Of a DNA stretch of 64,000 bases, positions 8,715-16,372 are shown in pieces. A program made the position numbers and the translations under genes. Numbering within the stretch: the stretch's first letter is position 1; the number at the start of each line of letters is the position of its first letter. The notes below the pieces were generated by a model, which was given only the letters and a program-made list of their open reading frames with translations, was not told where the DNA came from and did no database searches. The DNA is from Brevibacillus massiliensis (lineage in GTDB: Bacteria > Bacillota > Bacilli > Brevibacillales > Brevibacillaceae): the NCBI RefSeq assembly GCF_000311785.1, contig NZ_HE978537.1, positions 185,788-249,787 on the forward strand, read 5' to 3'.

Positions 8715-8745
8715 TCCCTTCTCTTCCTGCAGCGGTGCAGATAGC

Positions 8746-8780
8746 AGTGGACCCGCTCTTTTTCACGGAGCGGGTCCACT
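8746..8780. other. Perfect 13-bp inverted repeat between coxM and coxD
   Basis: AGTGGACCCGCTC and its exact complement flank a nine-base loop. Four T follow on the plus strand, so it looks like a terminator in the plus direction, where no gene ends. In the operon mRNA (minus strand) it forms the same stem without a T-tract. It may be a processing or stability element that separates structural from maturation genes. Confidence 0.7.
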
Positions 8781-8797
8781 TTTGTGACAGCCCTCGG

Positions 8798-9655
8798 CTA
8801 CAGCAAAATCTGACTTAGCGCACGCTCCGTATAGACCGCACTGAGATGTCGCCTGTATTCTTCGGAAGCGAACAGGTCGCTGCCGATCTCTCCGTCCTCA
8901 GCCGCCAGCGCTGCCGCTTCCCGAATATTCTCCGCTGTCGCTCTTTGGCCGAGCAGCGCCTGCTCTGCCGCTGTCGCTCTGTACGCGACATCGGCCACCC
9001 CGTTCATTCCGATCCGCACATAGTTGACTACTCCGTCCGGGTCGGTACCGGCGACAGCGCACACCCCGACCACGGCATACCCGGACGCAGGATGCGGGTA
9101 TTTCAGGTAGACGCTCTTCGTTCCCTCCGGCGGCACCGCGAAGGAGACAGACGTTACCAGACTTGTCTCCGGCAATGCGGTGATCAGCGGACCGAGGAAA
9201 AAGCCGTCTATTTCCACCACTTCCTGCCCGTCCTCGCCGTGCAGCTCGACGAGCGCGTCAAGTGCCAGCGCCACCCCCGGCAAATCGGCTGCCGGATCGG
9301 CGTGGGCGATATTTCCCCCGACTGTTCCGCGATTTCTCACCTGCAGGTCGCCGATCTGGCGGGCCGCATCAGCCAGGACCGGGATGTGCTCGCGAACGAG
9401 CGGATCTGACGCCAACTGGCTGTGAGTCGTCAACGCTCCGACGACCAGCCGGTTCCCTTCCTTCCGCACCCCGCGCAGCTCGGAGATCCGGCTGATATCG
9501 ACCAGTTTTCCCGGTGTTGTCAACCTGAATTTCATCAACGGGACAAGACTGTGTCCGCCGGCGAGCAGCTTCCCTTCCCCGTTGCTCTCCTGCAGCAGCC
9601 GGATCGCCTCTTCTACGGAAGCTGCACGGACGTACTCAAATGCACTCGGTATCAT
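8798..9655 (-). CDS. coxM: Molybdenum hydroxylase FAD subunit (CoxM-like)
   Basis: The 285-residue medium subunit binds FAD and passes electrons from the iron-sulfur subunit to an acceptor. The two FAD motifs of the family are present: AGGHSLVPLMKFR (32-44) and TVGGNIAHADPAAD (111-124). I choose the ATG at 9655 because it overlaps the coxL stop as ATGA and follows GGGGGGAG; an upstream in-frame start is less likely. The order S-L-M here differs from the M-S-L order of classical coxMSL operons. It is followed by the 13-bp hairpin and coxD. Confidence 0.92.
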   Translation of the reverse strand: MIPSAFEYVRAASVEEAIRLLQESNGEGKLLAGGHSLVPLMKFRLTTPGKLVDISRISELRGVRKEGNRLVVGALTTHSQLASDPLVREHIPVLADAARQIGDLQVRNRGTVGGNIAHADPAADLPGVALALDALVELHGEDGQEVVEIDGFFLGPLITALPETSLVTSVSFAVPPEGTKSVYLKYPHPASGYAVVGVCAVAGTDPDGVVNYVRIGMNGVADVAYRATAAEQALLGQRATAENIREAAALAAEDGEIGSDLFASEEYRRHLSAVYTERALSQILL

Positions 9656-12000
9656 TCGCCACTCCCCCCGTTTCGCATCGCCTTCCACACCTTCTCAGGC
9701 GTCAGCGGCATATCCAAATCTTTGATCCCAAACGGCCTCAGGGCATCCATCACCGCATTGGCGACAGCCGGCGGTGCCGCTGTCGTGCCGGTCTCTCCAA
9801 TCCCTTTGGCACCGAGCGGATTGACCGGTGACGGGGTCTCGGTAAAGGCCGTCTCAATGGTCGGGAAGAAGCGGGCCTTCGGCATCGTGTAGTCCATAAA
9901 CGTCCCGGATAAAAGCTGTCCGTTCTCCCCGTAGACCGCGCCTTCCCACAGCGCCTGCCCGACGCCCTGGGCGACGCCGCCATGCACCTGGCCCTCGGCC
10001 AGCATGGGATTGATCACGCGCCCCACGTCGTCGACGGCGACATACCGTTTCAGCTCCACCTGGCCGGTACTCCCGTCCACTTCCACGACGCAGATGTGAG
10101 CGCCAAACGGGTAAACGAAGTTGGACGGGTCGAAGAACGACTGCGCCTCCAGGGAAGGCTCCATGCCTTCCGGCAGGTTCCAGGCAAAATTGGCCGACTT
10201 GGCCATCTCCTGGAACGTGCGGGCCTGTCCGGGAACCCCCGCGACTTGGAAGATGCCTTCGGAGAATTCCAAATCTTCCTCCGCCACTTCCAGTTCGTGT
10301 GCGGCGATCTTTTTCGCCTTCTCGATGACCCGGTCGGTGGCGATCGCGACCGCGGCCCCGCCTACGGCTGTCGTCCGGGAACCGTACGTTCCCCACCCCA
10401 TGGAGATGCTCTGGGTATCGCCGTGGATGATTTCCACGTCCTCCATCGGGATGCCCAGTTTTTCCGCCACCACCTGTGAGAAGGCCGTCTCCGTTCCCTG
10501 ACCGTGCGGCGATGTCCCGGTATAGACGTTTACTTTTCCGCTGGGGTGAACGCGCACCGTGCTGTTCTCCCATACGCCGCCCTGAAATCCGATCGCTCCC
10601 GCCACCTTTGACGGGCCGAATCCGCACAGCTCAACGTACGTGGATACGCCGATGCCGATGTACCTGCCCTGTTTCCTCAGCTCTTCCTGCTCCTGGCGCA
10701 GCGCCTGATAGTCGATCATCTCCAAGGCTTTGTCCAGCGTGAGATGGTAGTCGCCGCTGTCGTAGACGCACCCCATCGGATTGGAGAAAGGGAATGCCTC
10801 TTTTTGCACCATGTTTTTCCGCCGGACTTCGACGGGATCCATGCCGATTTCGCGGGCGAACAGGTCTACCGCCCGTTCGATCTGGAACGTCGCCTCCGGC
10901 TTGCCCGCTCCTCGATACGCGTCAGTCGGCGTGGTGTTGGTGTAGACGCCGTACGTTACGACCGCCGCCCGCGGGATGGTGTAGGCTCCGGTCACCATCA
11001 AGCCGAAATCGATCGTCGGGCAGCCGGCGCCAAACGTGGACAGGTACGCCCCCAGATTGGCGGTATTCTTTACCCGCAGGGCCGTCATGATGCCGTCCCG
11101 CGTCCCGGCCAGCTCGATCTCGATCACCTCATCCCTGGCATGGGTCGTCGCCTTAAAATGTTCGCTCCGCTCCTCCGCCCATTTGACCGGCTGCTTCAAC
11201 TCACGCGCTACACATCCGACGACGGCCTCTTCCGTGTAAGTAGCGATTTTCGCGCCAAAGCCGCCGCCTACATCCGGAGCGATAATCCGCAGCTTCGATT
11301 CGGGAATGCCGAGCACCTCGGAATAGACCATGCGGTGGATGTGCGGGTTTTGCGTCGTACACCAGATCGTCATCTCGCCGCTGCCGGGATTGTACTGGGC
11401 GACGGCTGCCCGCGTCTCCATCGGATTGGGGATGACCCGCTGGTTGTACAACCGCTGTCTGACGACGACCTCTGCCTGTTCGAACACCTCGTCAGGGATC
11501 TCGCCCGCCTTCCAGACCAGGGCGAGATTGTTCGGCACGTCTTCATGGACGAGCGGCGCCCCTTCCTGCATCGCCGCTTCCTGCCCGACGACCGCCGGCA
11601 GTTCCTCGTACTCCACCACGATCAGGTCCAGGGCATCACGAGCCGTATAGCGGTCCTCGGCCACCGCCACCGCCACGGCTTCACCGGCGTACAAGACCTT
11701 GTCTACAGCGAGCGGACTCCGCGGTTTCGGCTTGAGGTCGGCGCCGGTGACAAACCACATCGCTGGAACCGCTTTCATTTTTTTGGCGATGTCCGCTCCG
11801 GTAAAGACAGCTTTCACGCCCGGCAGCTTGAGCGCTTCCGATACGTCAATTCGCTTGATCCGGGCGTGGGCGTAAGGACTGCGCAAAAAAGCGGCGTGCA
11901 GCATGCCCGGCAGCTTGATGTCGTCGGTGAAATTGCCGTTTCCGGTAATCAGGCGGGGATCTTCTTTTCTTTTGATACGTGCTCCAACCAAACCAGCCAT
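9652..12000 (-). CDS. coxL: Molybdenum hydroxylase large subunit (CoxL-like, form-II type)
   Basis: The 782-residue catalytic subunit binds the molybdopterin cofactor. It carries GGGFGAK (245-251), the active-site loop AYRGAGK (361-367) and a C-terminal GIGETGTTAAPPAVANA segment. True form-I CO dehydrogenases have AYxCSFR in the loop, so this is not a form-I CO oxidiser; the loop is close to the AYRGAGR of form-II and other hydroxylases. The likely chemistry is hydroxylation of a carbon next to nitrogen in a heterocycle, but the substrate is unknown. GGGGAGGG precedes the ATG. It is co-transcribed with coxS upstream and coxM downstream. Confidence 0.93.
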   Translation of the reverse strand: MAGLVGARIKRKEDPRLITGNGNFTDDIKLPGMLHAAFLRSPYAHARIKRIDVSEALKLPGVKAVFTGADIAKKMKAVPAMWFVTGADLKPKPRSPLAVDKVLYAGEAVAVAVAEDRYTARDALDLIVVEYEELPAVVGQEAAMQEGAPLVHEDVPNNLALVWKAGEIPDEVFEQAEVVVRQRLYNQRVIPNPMETRAAVAQYNPGSGEMTIWCTTQNPHIHRMVYSEVLGIPESKLRIIAPDVGGGFGAKIATYTEEAVVGCVARELKQPVKWAEERSEHFKATTHARDEVIEIELAGTRDGIMTALRVKNTANLGAYLSTFGAGCPTIDFGLMVTGAYTIPRAAVVTYGVYTNTTPTDAYRGAGKPEATFQIERAVDLFAREIGMDPVEVRRKNMVQKEAFPFSNPMGCVYDSGDYHLTLDKALEMIDYQALRQEQEELRKQGRYIGIGVSTYVELCGFGPSKVAGAIGFQGGVWENSTVRVHPSGKVNVYTGTSPHGQGTETAFSQVVAEKLGIPMEDVEIIHGDTQSISMGWGTYGSRTTAVGGAAVAIATDRVIEKAKKIAAHELEVAEEDLEFSEGIFQVAGVPGQARTFQEMAKSANFAWNLPEGMEPSLEAQSFFDPSNFVYPFGAHICVVEVDGSTGQVELKRYVAVDDVGRVINPMLAEGQVHGGVAQGVGQALWEGAVYGENGQLLSGTFMDYTMPKARFFPTIETAFTETPSPVNPLGAKGIGETGTTAAPPAVANAVMDALRPFGIKDLDMPLTPEKVWKAMRNGGSGE

Positions 12001-12002
12001 TG

Positions 12003-12530
12003 TCAGCTTCCCTCCCCTACTTGTACTGTGCCTTGGTCAACCGCGTTGCTGCCGCTTTCGGCCAGCAGTTTGGCCGCATGCTGGACGGCGCTGACGATGA
12101 ATTGGTAACCGGTGCAGCGGCAGATGACGCCCTCCAGCGCTTCCCTGATCTCTGCCTCGGTGGGATCGGGATTCTGCTGGAGCAAGCCGACCGATGCCAT
12201 CATCACGCCAGATGTGCAAAAGCCGCACTGCAATCCGTGCTTTTCCCAGAATCCCTGCTGGATCGGGTGCAGATTCTGCATGTCGCCCAGGCCCTCCACA
12301 GTCGTGATTTCCCCGCCGTCTGCCTGCACCGCCAGCACTGTGCAGGATTTGACGGCCTCCCCGTTCAACAGCACCGTACACGCACCGCACTGGCTGGTGT
12401 CGCAGCCAATGTGCGTGCCGGTGAGGCCCTGCTCATCGCGCAAGAAGTGTACAAGCAGCATGCGTGAATCCACTTCCGTGCTTTTCGCGACGCCGTTTAC
12501 GGTTACTGAAATTTCTGTCCTTTTCGTCAC
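12003..12530 (-). CDS. coxS: Molybdenum hydroxylase [2Fe-2S] subunit (CoxS-like)
   Basis: The small subunit of ~175 residues carries two [2Fe-2S] clusters that conduct electrons from the Mo site to FAD. The plant-type cluster motif CDTSQCGAC with a later C lies in the N-terminal half, and the second cluster cysteines are in CGFCTSG and CRCTGYQ. The GTG at 12528-12530 is the best start because GAGGAGGTGG is six bases upstream; a TTG at 12548 would overlap that site. It ends two bases before coxL. The C-terminal ~20 residues are a variable tail. Confidence 0.93.
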   Translation of the reverse strand: MTKRTEISVTVNGVAKSTEVDSRMLLVHFLRDEQGLTGTHIGCDTSQCGACTVLLNGEAVKSCTVLAVQADGGEITTVEGLGDMQNLHPIQQGFWEKHGLQCGFCTSGVMMASVGLLQQNPDPTEAEIREALEGVICRCTGYQFIVSAVQHAAKLLAESGSNAVDQGTVQVGEGS

Positions 12531-12557
12531 GACGATCCACCTCCTCAAAAATATGTA

Positions 12558-13010
12558 TCATGAAGGCAACATAAGTTGCTTCATTTCCTTATCTACTGCT
12601 TTAAAAAACTGTCCCAGAACCAGTTTGGCCACGCCGCCCATCACCCGCTGCCCTACCGACGCAAGAACTCCGGTCACCTGTACCTGCGAGGTGCAGATCA
12701 GCTTGGTTCCCTGCCCCTCCTCTTCCAATTTCATATCTGCAACAGCATCGATTTCACCCGGTTTCCCCTTGCCCCGGACGAGTAGCCGATAAAAGGCGGG
12801 CTCCTGTTGGTCGACTTGCTGTACCTCTCCGGTAAACAGCCCCTTCACCGGTCCGACGCTCAGGCCCATTTCAGCGTGGTAGACGCCTTCCTTCACCTCT
12901 TGAAACGACTGGCAGCCCGGCAGCGACTTCTTCAGCACCTGTTCATCCTGGATGTACTTCCAAACGTGTTCCCGCGGAATGTCAAACGTATATGTGTACT
13001 CGATTTGCAA
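12558..13010 (-). CDS. coxG: CoxG-like SRPBCC-family protein
   Basis: This 150-residue protein belongs to the CoxG/SRPBCC (START-like) family often found with CO-dehydrogenase-like hydroxylases. CoxG proteins are thought to anchor or assist the enzyme at the membrane. The family signs are W-x-x-I-x-D near residue 20, LPGCQSF and a central GPVKGLFTGEV stretch. It is the first gene of the operon. The start is a TTG (13008-13010) with AAGGAGTG about nine bases upstream. The sigma-54-like promoter at 13059-13074 lies ~50 bases before it. Confidence 0.88.
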   Translation of the reverse strand: MQIEYTYTFDIPREHVWKYIQDEQVLKKSLPGCQSFQEVKEGVYHAEMGLSVGPVKGLFTGEVQQVDQQEPAFYRLLVRGKGKPGEIDAVADMKLEEEGQGTKLICTSQVQVTGVLASVGQRVMGGVAKLVLGQFFKAVDKEMKQLMLPS

Positions 13011-13058
13011 CGAAGCTCACTCCTTAACGCGTGATAACGCCGTGTTCCCGTGATGAAG

Positions 13059-13074
13059 TGCAAATTCCATGCCA
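13059..13074 (-). promoter_or_regulatory. Sigma-54 (-24/-12) promoter of the cox-pxp operon
   Basis: On the minus strand the bases are TGGCATGGAATTTGCA. Compared with the consensus TGGCACG-N4-TTGCW, only the sixth base differs, and the GG-GC distance is the required ten bases. It lies 49 bases before the coxG start codon. Two palindromes at 13128-13162 lie ~90-110 bases upstream of the predicted start site, as expected for activator sites. Confidence 0.85.
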
Positions 13075-13127
13075 GGGCTGGACGTGCTGAAACGCCTTCG
13101 TTTTCCCGCCATTCATCCACCTGGACA

Positions 13128-13162
13128 TTTCAATATTGAACAGGACTCTTTCATTATTGAAA
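13128..13162. promoter_or_regulatory. Paired palindromes, likely activator-binding sites for coxG
   Basis: TTTCAATATTGAAC (13128-13141, containing the perfect 12-base palindrome TTCAATATTGAA) and TTTCATTATTGAAA (13149-13162) have centres 21 bases apart, i.e. two helical turns. They sit ~100 bases upstream of the sigma-54 start site. Both share the TTTCA-N4-TGAAA pattern found at 2696-2709. Confidence 0.65.
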
Positions 13163-13177
13163 AATTCTCACAACAAG

Positions 13178-14032
13178 TCATCTCCCAATGCCGATCAGAA
13201 TAACGCCGGCTGTGATGACGATCGACATCGCGACCCGCCTCACCCCCCGGAGCTCCTTCAACACGAGGATCCCCAGCACTGTTCCGATCACGGTTCCGAT
13301 CTCCCGTATCGGGGCCACGTAGGAAAGTGGCGACAGCTGCATGGCAAACATGAACAGCATCGTCGAGCCGGGAACGAGCAAAGCTCCGAGCAGCACGGTG
13401 TGCCAATGCTTCCGGCATTCGCCGACGGCCGCTTGCGACCTCAGCACGGTGCGCAGCGCAATCAACAAATACGTGATGTAAGTCAACTGGATCAAAATGA
13501 TCGGAGACATGTGCTGCAAGATCACCTTGTCGGCAACGGTATACCCTGTGATGCAAAGCCCCACCCCGACTCCGGCTGCCACGCCCTTCAGCCCCGGGCC
13601 ATTCCCCCCGGTGATTTTGGACGGCGAAATCCCGCTGATGGCAAACAGCCCACCCACGATGCAGTCAAGGCCGACCCAGCCGATCCAACTGAGCGATTCG
13701 CGAAACAGCATAACTCCCAAAACCGTCACCAGCAGCGCGCCCGTTCCCCTGATCAGCGGGTAGACCTGGGACAAATCGCTATATGTGTAAGCTTTATCCA
13801 GCAGCAGGTAGTACCCGATCTGATACAAGATGCTCAGCGCGACAAAAAACCAGACGTGCAGGGGGATGCGGAAATGGGCCAGTTCCGCGATAAAAAAAGG
13901 CAGCAAAAGAAAAAAAGCCACAAACGTCGCCATCCAAAGAAACACGGTTTTGTGCTTTTCCTTCTTGGTGATAAAGTTCCAAGCGGCATGCATAATGCCC
14001 GAGCACAGCACGAGCAAAAGCGGGATGGTCAT
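13178..14032 (-). CDS. EamA/DMT-family membrane transporter
   Basis: The 284-residue protein has about ten hydrophobic segments arranged as two EamA repeats, each opening with a short loop and ending near an LFRES/VLKEL-type motif (MLFRESLSW at ~107 and LVLKELRG at ~260). Members of this drug/metabolite transporter superfamily move small metabolites in either direction. It lies between the cox operon and hyuA, on the same strand as cox, but is separated from coxG by the sigma-54 promoter. Its own promoter is unclear. A role in moving the pathway substrate is plausible but unproven. The ribosome-binding site (AGAGAGG) is rather far, about eleven bases. Confidence 0.85.
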   Translation of the reverse strand: MTIPLLLVLCSGIMHAAWNFITKKEKHKTVFLWMATFVAFFLLLPFFIAELAHFRIPLHVWFFVALSILYQIGYYLLLDKAYTYSDLSQVYPLIRGTGALLVTVLGVMLFRESLSWIGWVGLDCIVGGLFAISGISPSKITGGNGPGLKGVAAGVGVGLCITGYTVADKVILQHMSPIILIQLTYITYLLIALRTVLRSQAAVGECRKHWHTVLLGALLVPGSTMLFMFAMQLSPLSYVAPIREIGTVIGTVLGILVLKELRGVRRVAMSIVITAGVILIGIGR

Positions 14033-14145
14033 GCAACCAGAACCTCTCTTTTGTTATTCGAATTTTCTGTCTATATTCCATTCTATCTTAGCACAGCCCG
14101 CTGTGAATGAAAACAACTTTGCTGCAAACGGCATGTTTCGTCGGA

Positions 14146-14179
14146 TTTCAAAACCAAAAGACATCTTCCAAAAATGAAA
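14146..14179. promoter_or_regulatory. Candidate activator-binding sites upstream of hyuA
   Basis: TTCCAAAAATGAAA (14166-14179) matches TTTCA-N4-TGAAA in nine of ten arm bases. TTTCAAAACCAAAA (14146-14159) matches only one arm fully. Their centres are 20 bases apart and about 110-130 bases upstream of the predicted sigma-54 start site. Confidence 0.45.
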
Positions 14180-14255
14180 GCTTCCGTTCCCGCCAATCGC
14201 TTTTGAGCGGGACGATTTGACATGCATACGGGCTTTTTTTCGCGCGGGTCCCGCT

Positions 14256-14271
14256 TGGCATTGAATGTGCA
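14256..14271 (+). promoter_or_regulatory. Sigma-54 (-24/-12) promoter of hyuAB
   Basis: The bases TGGCATTGAATGTGCA keep the TGGCA of the -24 box, TGCA of the -12 box and the exact GG-GC spacing. Three non-invariant positions differ from the consensus. It lies 53 bases before the GTG start of hyuA, which has an AAGGAGGAGG ribosome-binding site. Confidence 0.75.
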
Positions 14272-14323
14272 CGAACGAGTGACGATGTATGTTTAACATC
14301 AAAGCGCAAAAGGAGGAGGCTGC

Positions 14324-16355
14324 GTGGGACATTATCGCGTTGCAGTTGACGTAGGAGGCACATTTACCGATGTCTTTATCTTTGACGAACAGAAAGGAGA
14401 GATTACGGTCACCAAAGTATCCTCTACGCCTGATAACCCGGCCGAGGGCATTATGCAGGGCGTAAAGCAAGCCGACGTTCCCCTTGGGGAAATCACGCTG
14501 TTTTCCCACGGCACGACGGTCGGCACCAATGCGCTGATCACCAGACGGCTGCCCAAAACAGCCTTCATCGCGACGAAGGGCTTTCGCGATGTGCCGGAGA
14601 TCCGGCGCGGCACAAAGCTCGACCTGTGGGACGCGTACGAAGATGTCGCTCCCCCCTACATCCGTCGGCGTGACCGCTTCGAGGTCACCGAGCGAATCGA
14701 CTACTCCGGTCAGCTCATCACGCCCCTGAATGAACAGGAGGCAAGAGAAATCGCGGGAATATTGCGCAAACGAGGAATCGAATCCGTTGCCATCGGCTTT
14801 ATGAACGCCTATGTCAACCCGGAAAACGAACAGCGAATGAAGGCGATCCTTCAGGAAGAGCTGCCGGAGGCGTACATCTGCACCTCCAGTGAAACCATTC
14901 CGGAGATGTTCGAACACGAGCGGATCAGCACGACGATTGTCAATGCTGTCCTCGGACCCATTGTCGGTTCCTATATTAAGGAACTGTCGGCATCCCTGCA
15001 GGAAGAAGGGTATGGCGGCGATGTGCTCGTGCTGCACTCGGGCGGGGGCGTCATGACTGCCGATACTGTGCCGCGCTTCGCTGCCCGACTCGCCAGCTCC
15101 GGAATCGCCGCCGGGGCCATCGCCAGCGCCCACATCGCCAAACTGTGCGGTTTCCAAAATGCGATCGGCCTGGATATGGGCGGTACCAGCACCGATATCT
15201 CGCTGATGTTCGACGGGCAGCTGCGCGTCACCAAGGACTGGTACATCGAGTACGGGTATCCGATCGGCTTTCCCAGCATCGAGATTTTGACCATTGGGGC
15301 TGGTGGCGGCAGCCTGGCCTGGATCGATCAGGGCGGTTCGCTGCGAAACGGCCCTCACAGCGCCGGTGCCGCCCCTGGACCGGCCTGCTACCAAAAAGGC
15401 GGACAGCAGCCGACCAATACCGATGCCAACCTGCTGCTCGGACGGCTGAACACGCATCTGCTGGGCGGACAGCTCATCCTGGACAAGGAGAGGGCGAGAG
15501 AGGTAATCGCGGAAAAGATCGGGGCGCCGTTTGGCTACAGCGAAGTGGAAGCTGCCAATGCGATCATCAAGGTGGCAAACGCCAACATGTGCGACGCGCT
15601 GCGCCTGATCTCGATCCGGCGCGGATACGACCCGCGCGACTTCGCCCTGGTCGTGTTCGGCGGCGCAGGGGCGCTGCACGGCGCTCACCTGGCCAAAGAG
15701 ATGGAGATCCCCACTGTCATCGTCCCGCCCTATCCCGGCATCACTTCCGCCATGGGCTGCCTCTTGGTCGACGTCCGGCACGACCTGTTCCGCACCTACC
15801 TGGCCCGGGCCCAAGACGTCACCCCCGACGATCTGGAAACAGCGTACAGGGAGATGGAGGAACAGGCGGCAAAGCTGCTCAGTGAAGAAGGGGTCGAAGT
15901 GGAGAACGTTCAGCTGATCCGCTATATCGACATGCGTTACATCGGCCAGTGGCGCTCGCTCTCCATTCCGCTCTCCCGGCCGGCCAGCTCGCTCGCGGAG
16001 GCGCTGGAGCTGTTCCACCGGGAGCACGAGCGGGAATTCGCCTTTTCCAATCCCCGATCAGGGCGTGGAAATCTACGGCCTGCGCGTGGAAGCGACCGGG
16101 GTCGTGCCAAAACCCGCCCTGCCCACCGAAGAGCCGCATGGACATCTCGAAGATGCCGTCAAGGAAATCCGCAGCGTCTACTTCGAGGAAGGCGGCGGCT
16201 ATGTGGAGACGACCGTCTACGACCGCAGCAAAATCCCCGTCGGCTCTGTGTTTCACGGACCGGCGATCGTCGAGCAGTTGGACTCGACGGTCGTAGTGCC
16301 GCCCGGATTTACCGCCGAGGTGGATGCGTATAAAAACATCCTCTTAACTTACTAA
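14324..16355 (+). pseudogene. hyuA: Hydantoinase/oxoprolinase subunit A (HyuA), frameshifted at a C4 run
   Basis: HyuA-type proteins use ATP to open hydantoin, oxoproline or related rings together with HyuB. The actin-fold phosphate motifs DVGGTFTD (9-16) and LDMGGTSTD (~285) are intact. At 16052-16055 four C residues shift the frame after FSNP. With one C fewer, the protein continues DQGVEIYGLRVEATGVV to a stop at 16353-16355, giving ~676 residues, the normal size. As read, the last ~95 residues are out of frame and stop at 16333. The start is a GTG after AAGGAGGAGG, and hyuB begins 17 bases downstream of the restored stop. Sequencing error or true loss cannot be separated here. Confidence 0.85.
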
Positions 16356-16372
16356 AAGGGAGGGTAAAAGAT

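Noticed and set aside
8798-12530. Genuine aerobic CO dehydrogenase (coxMSL)
   Set aside because: The large subunit lacks the AYxCSFR loop of form-I enzymes; only the family is supported.
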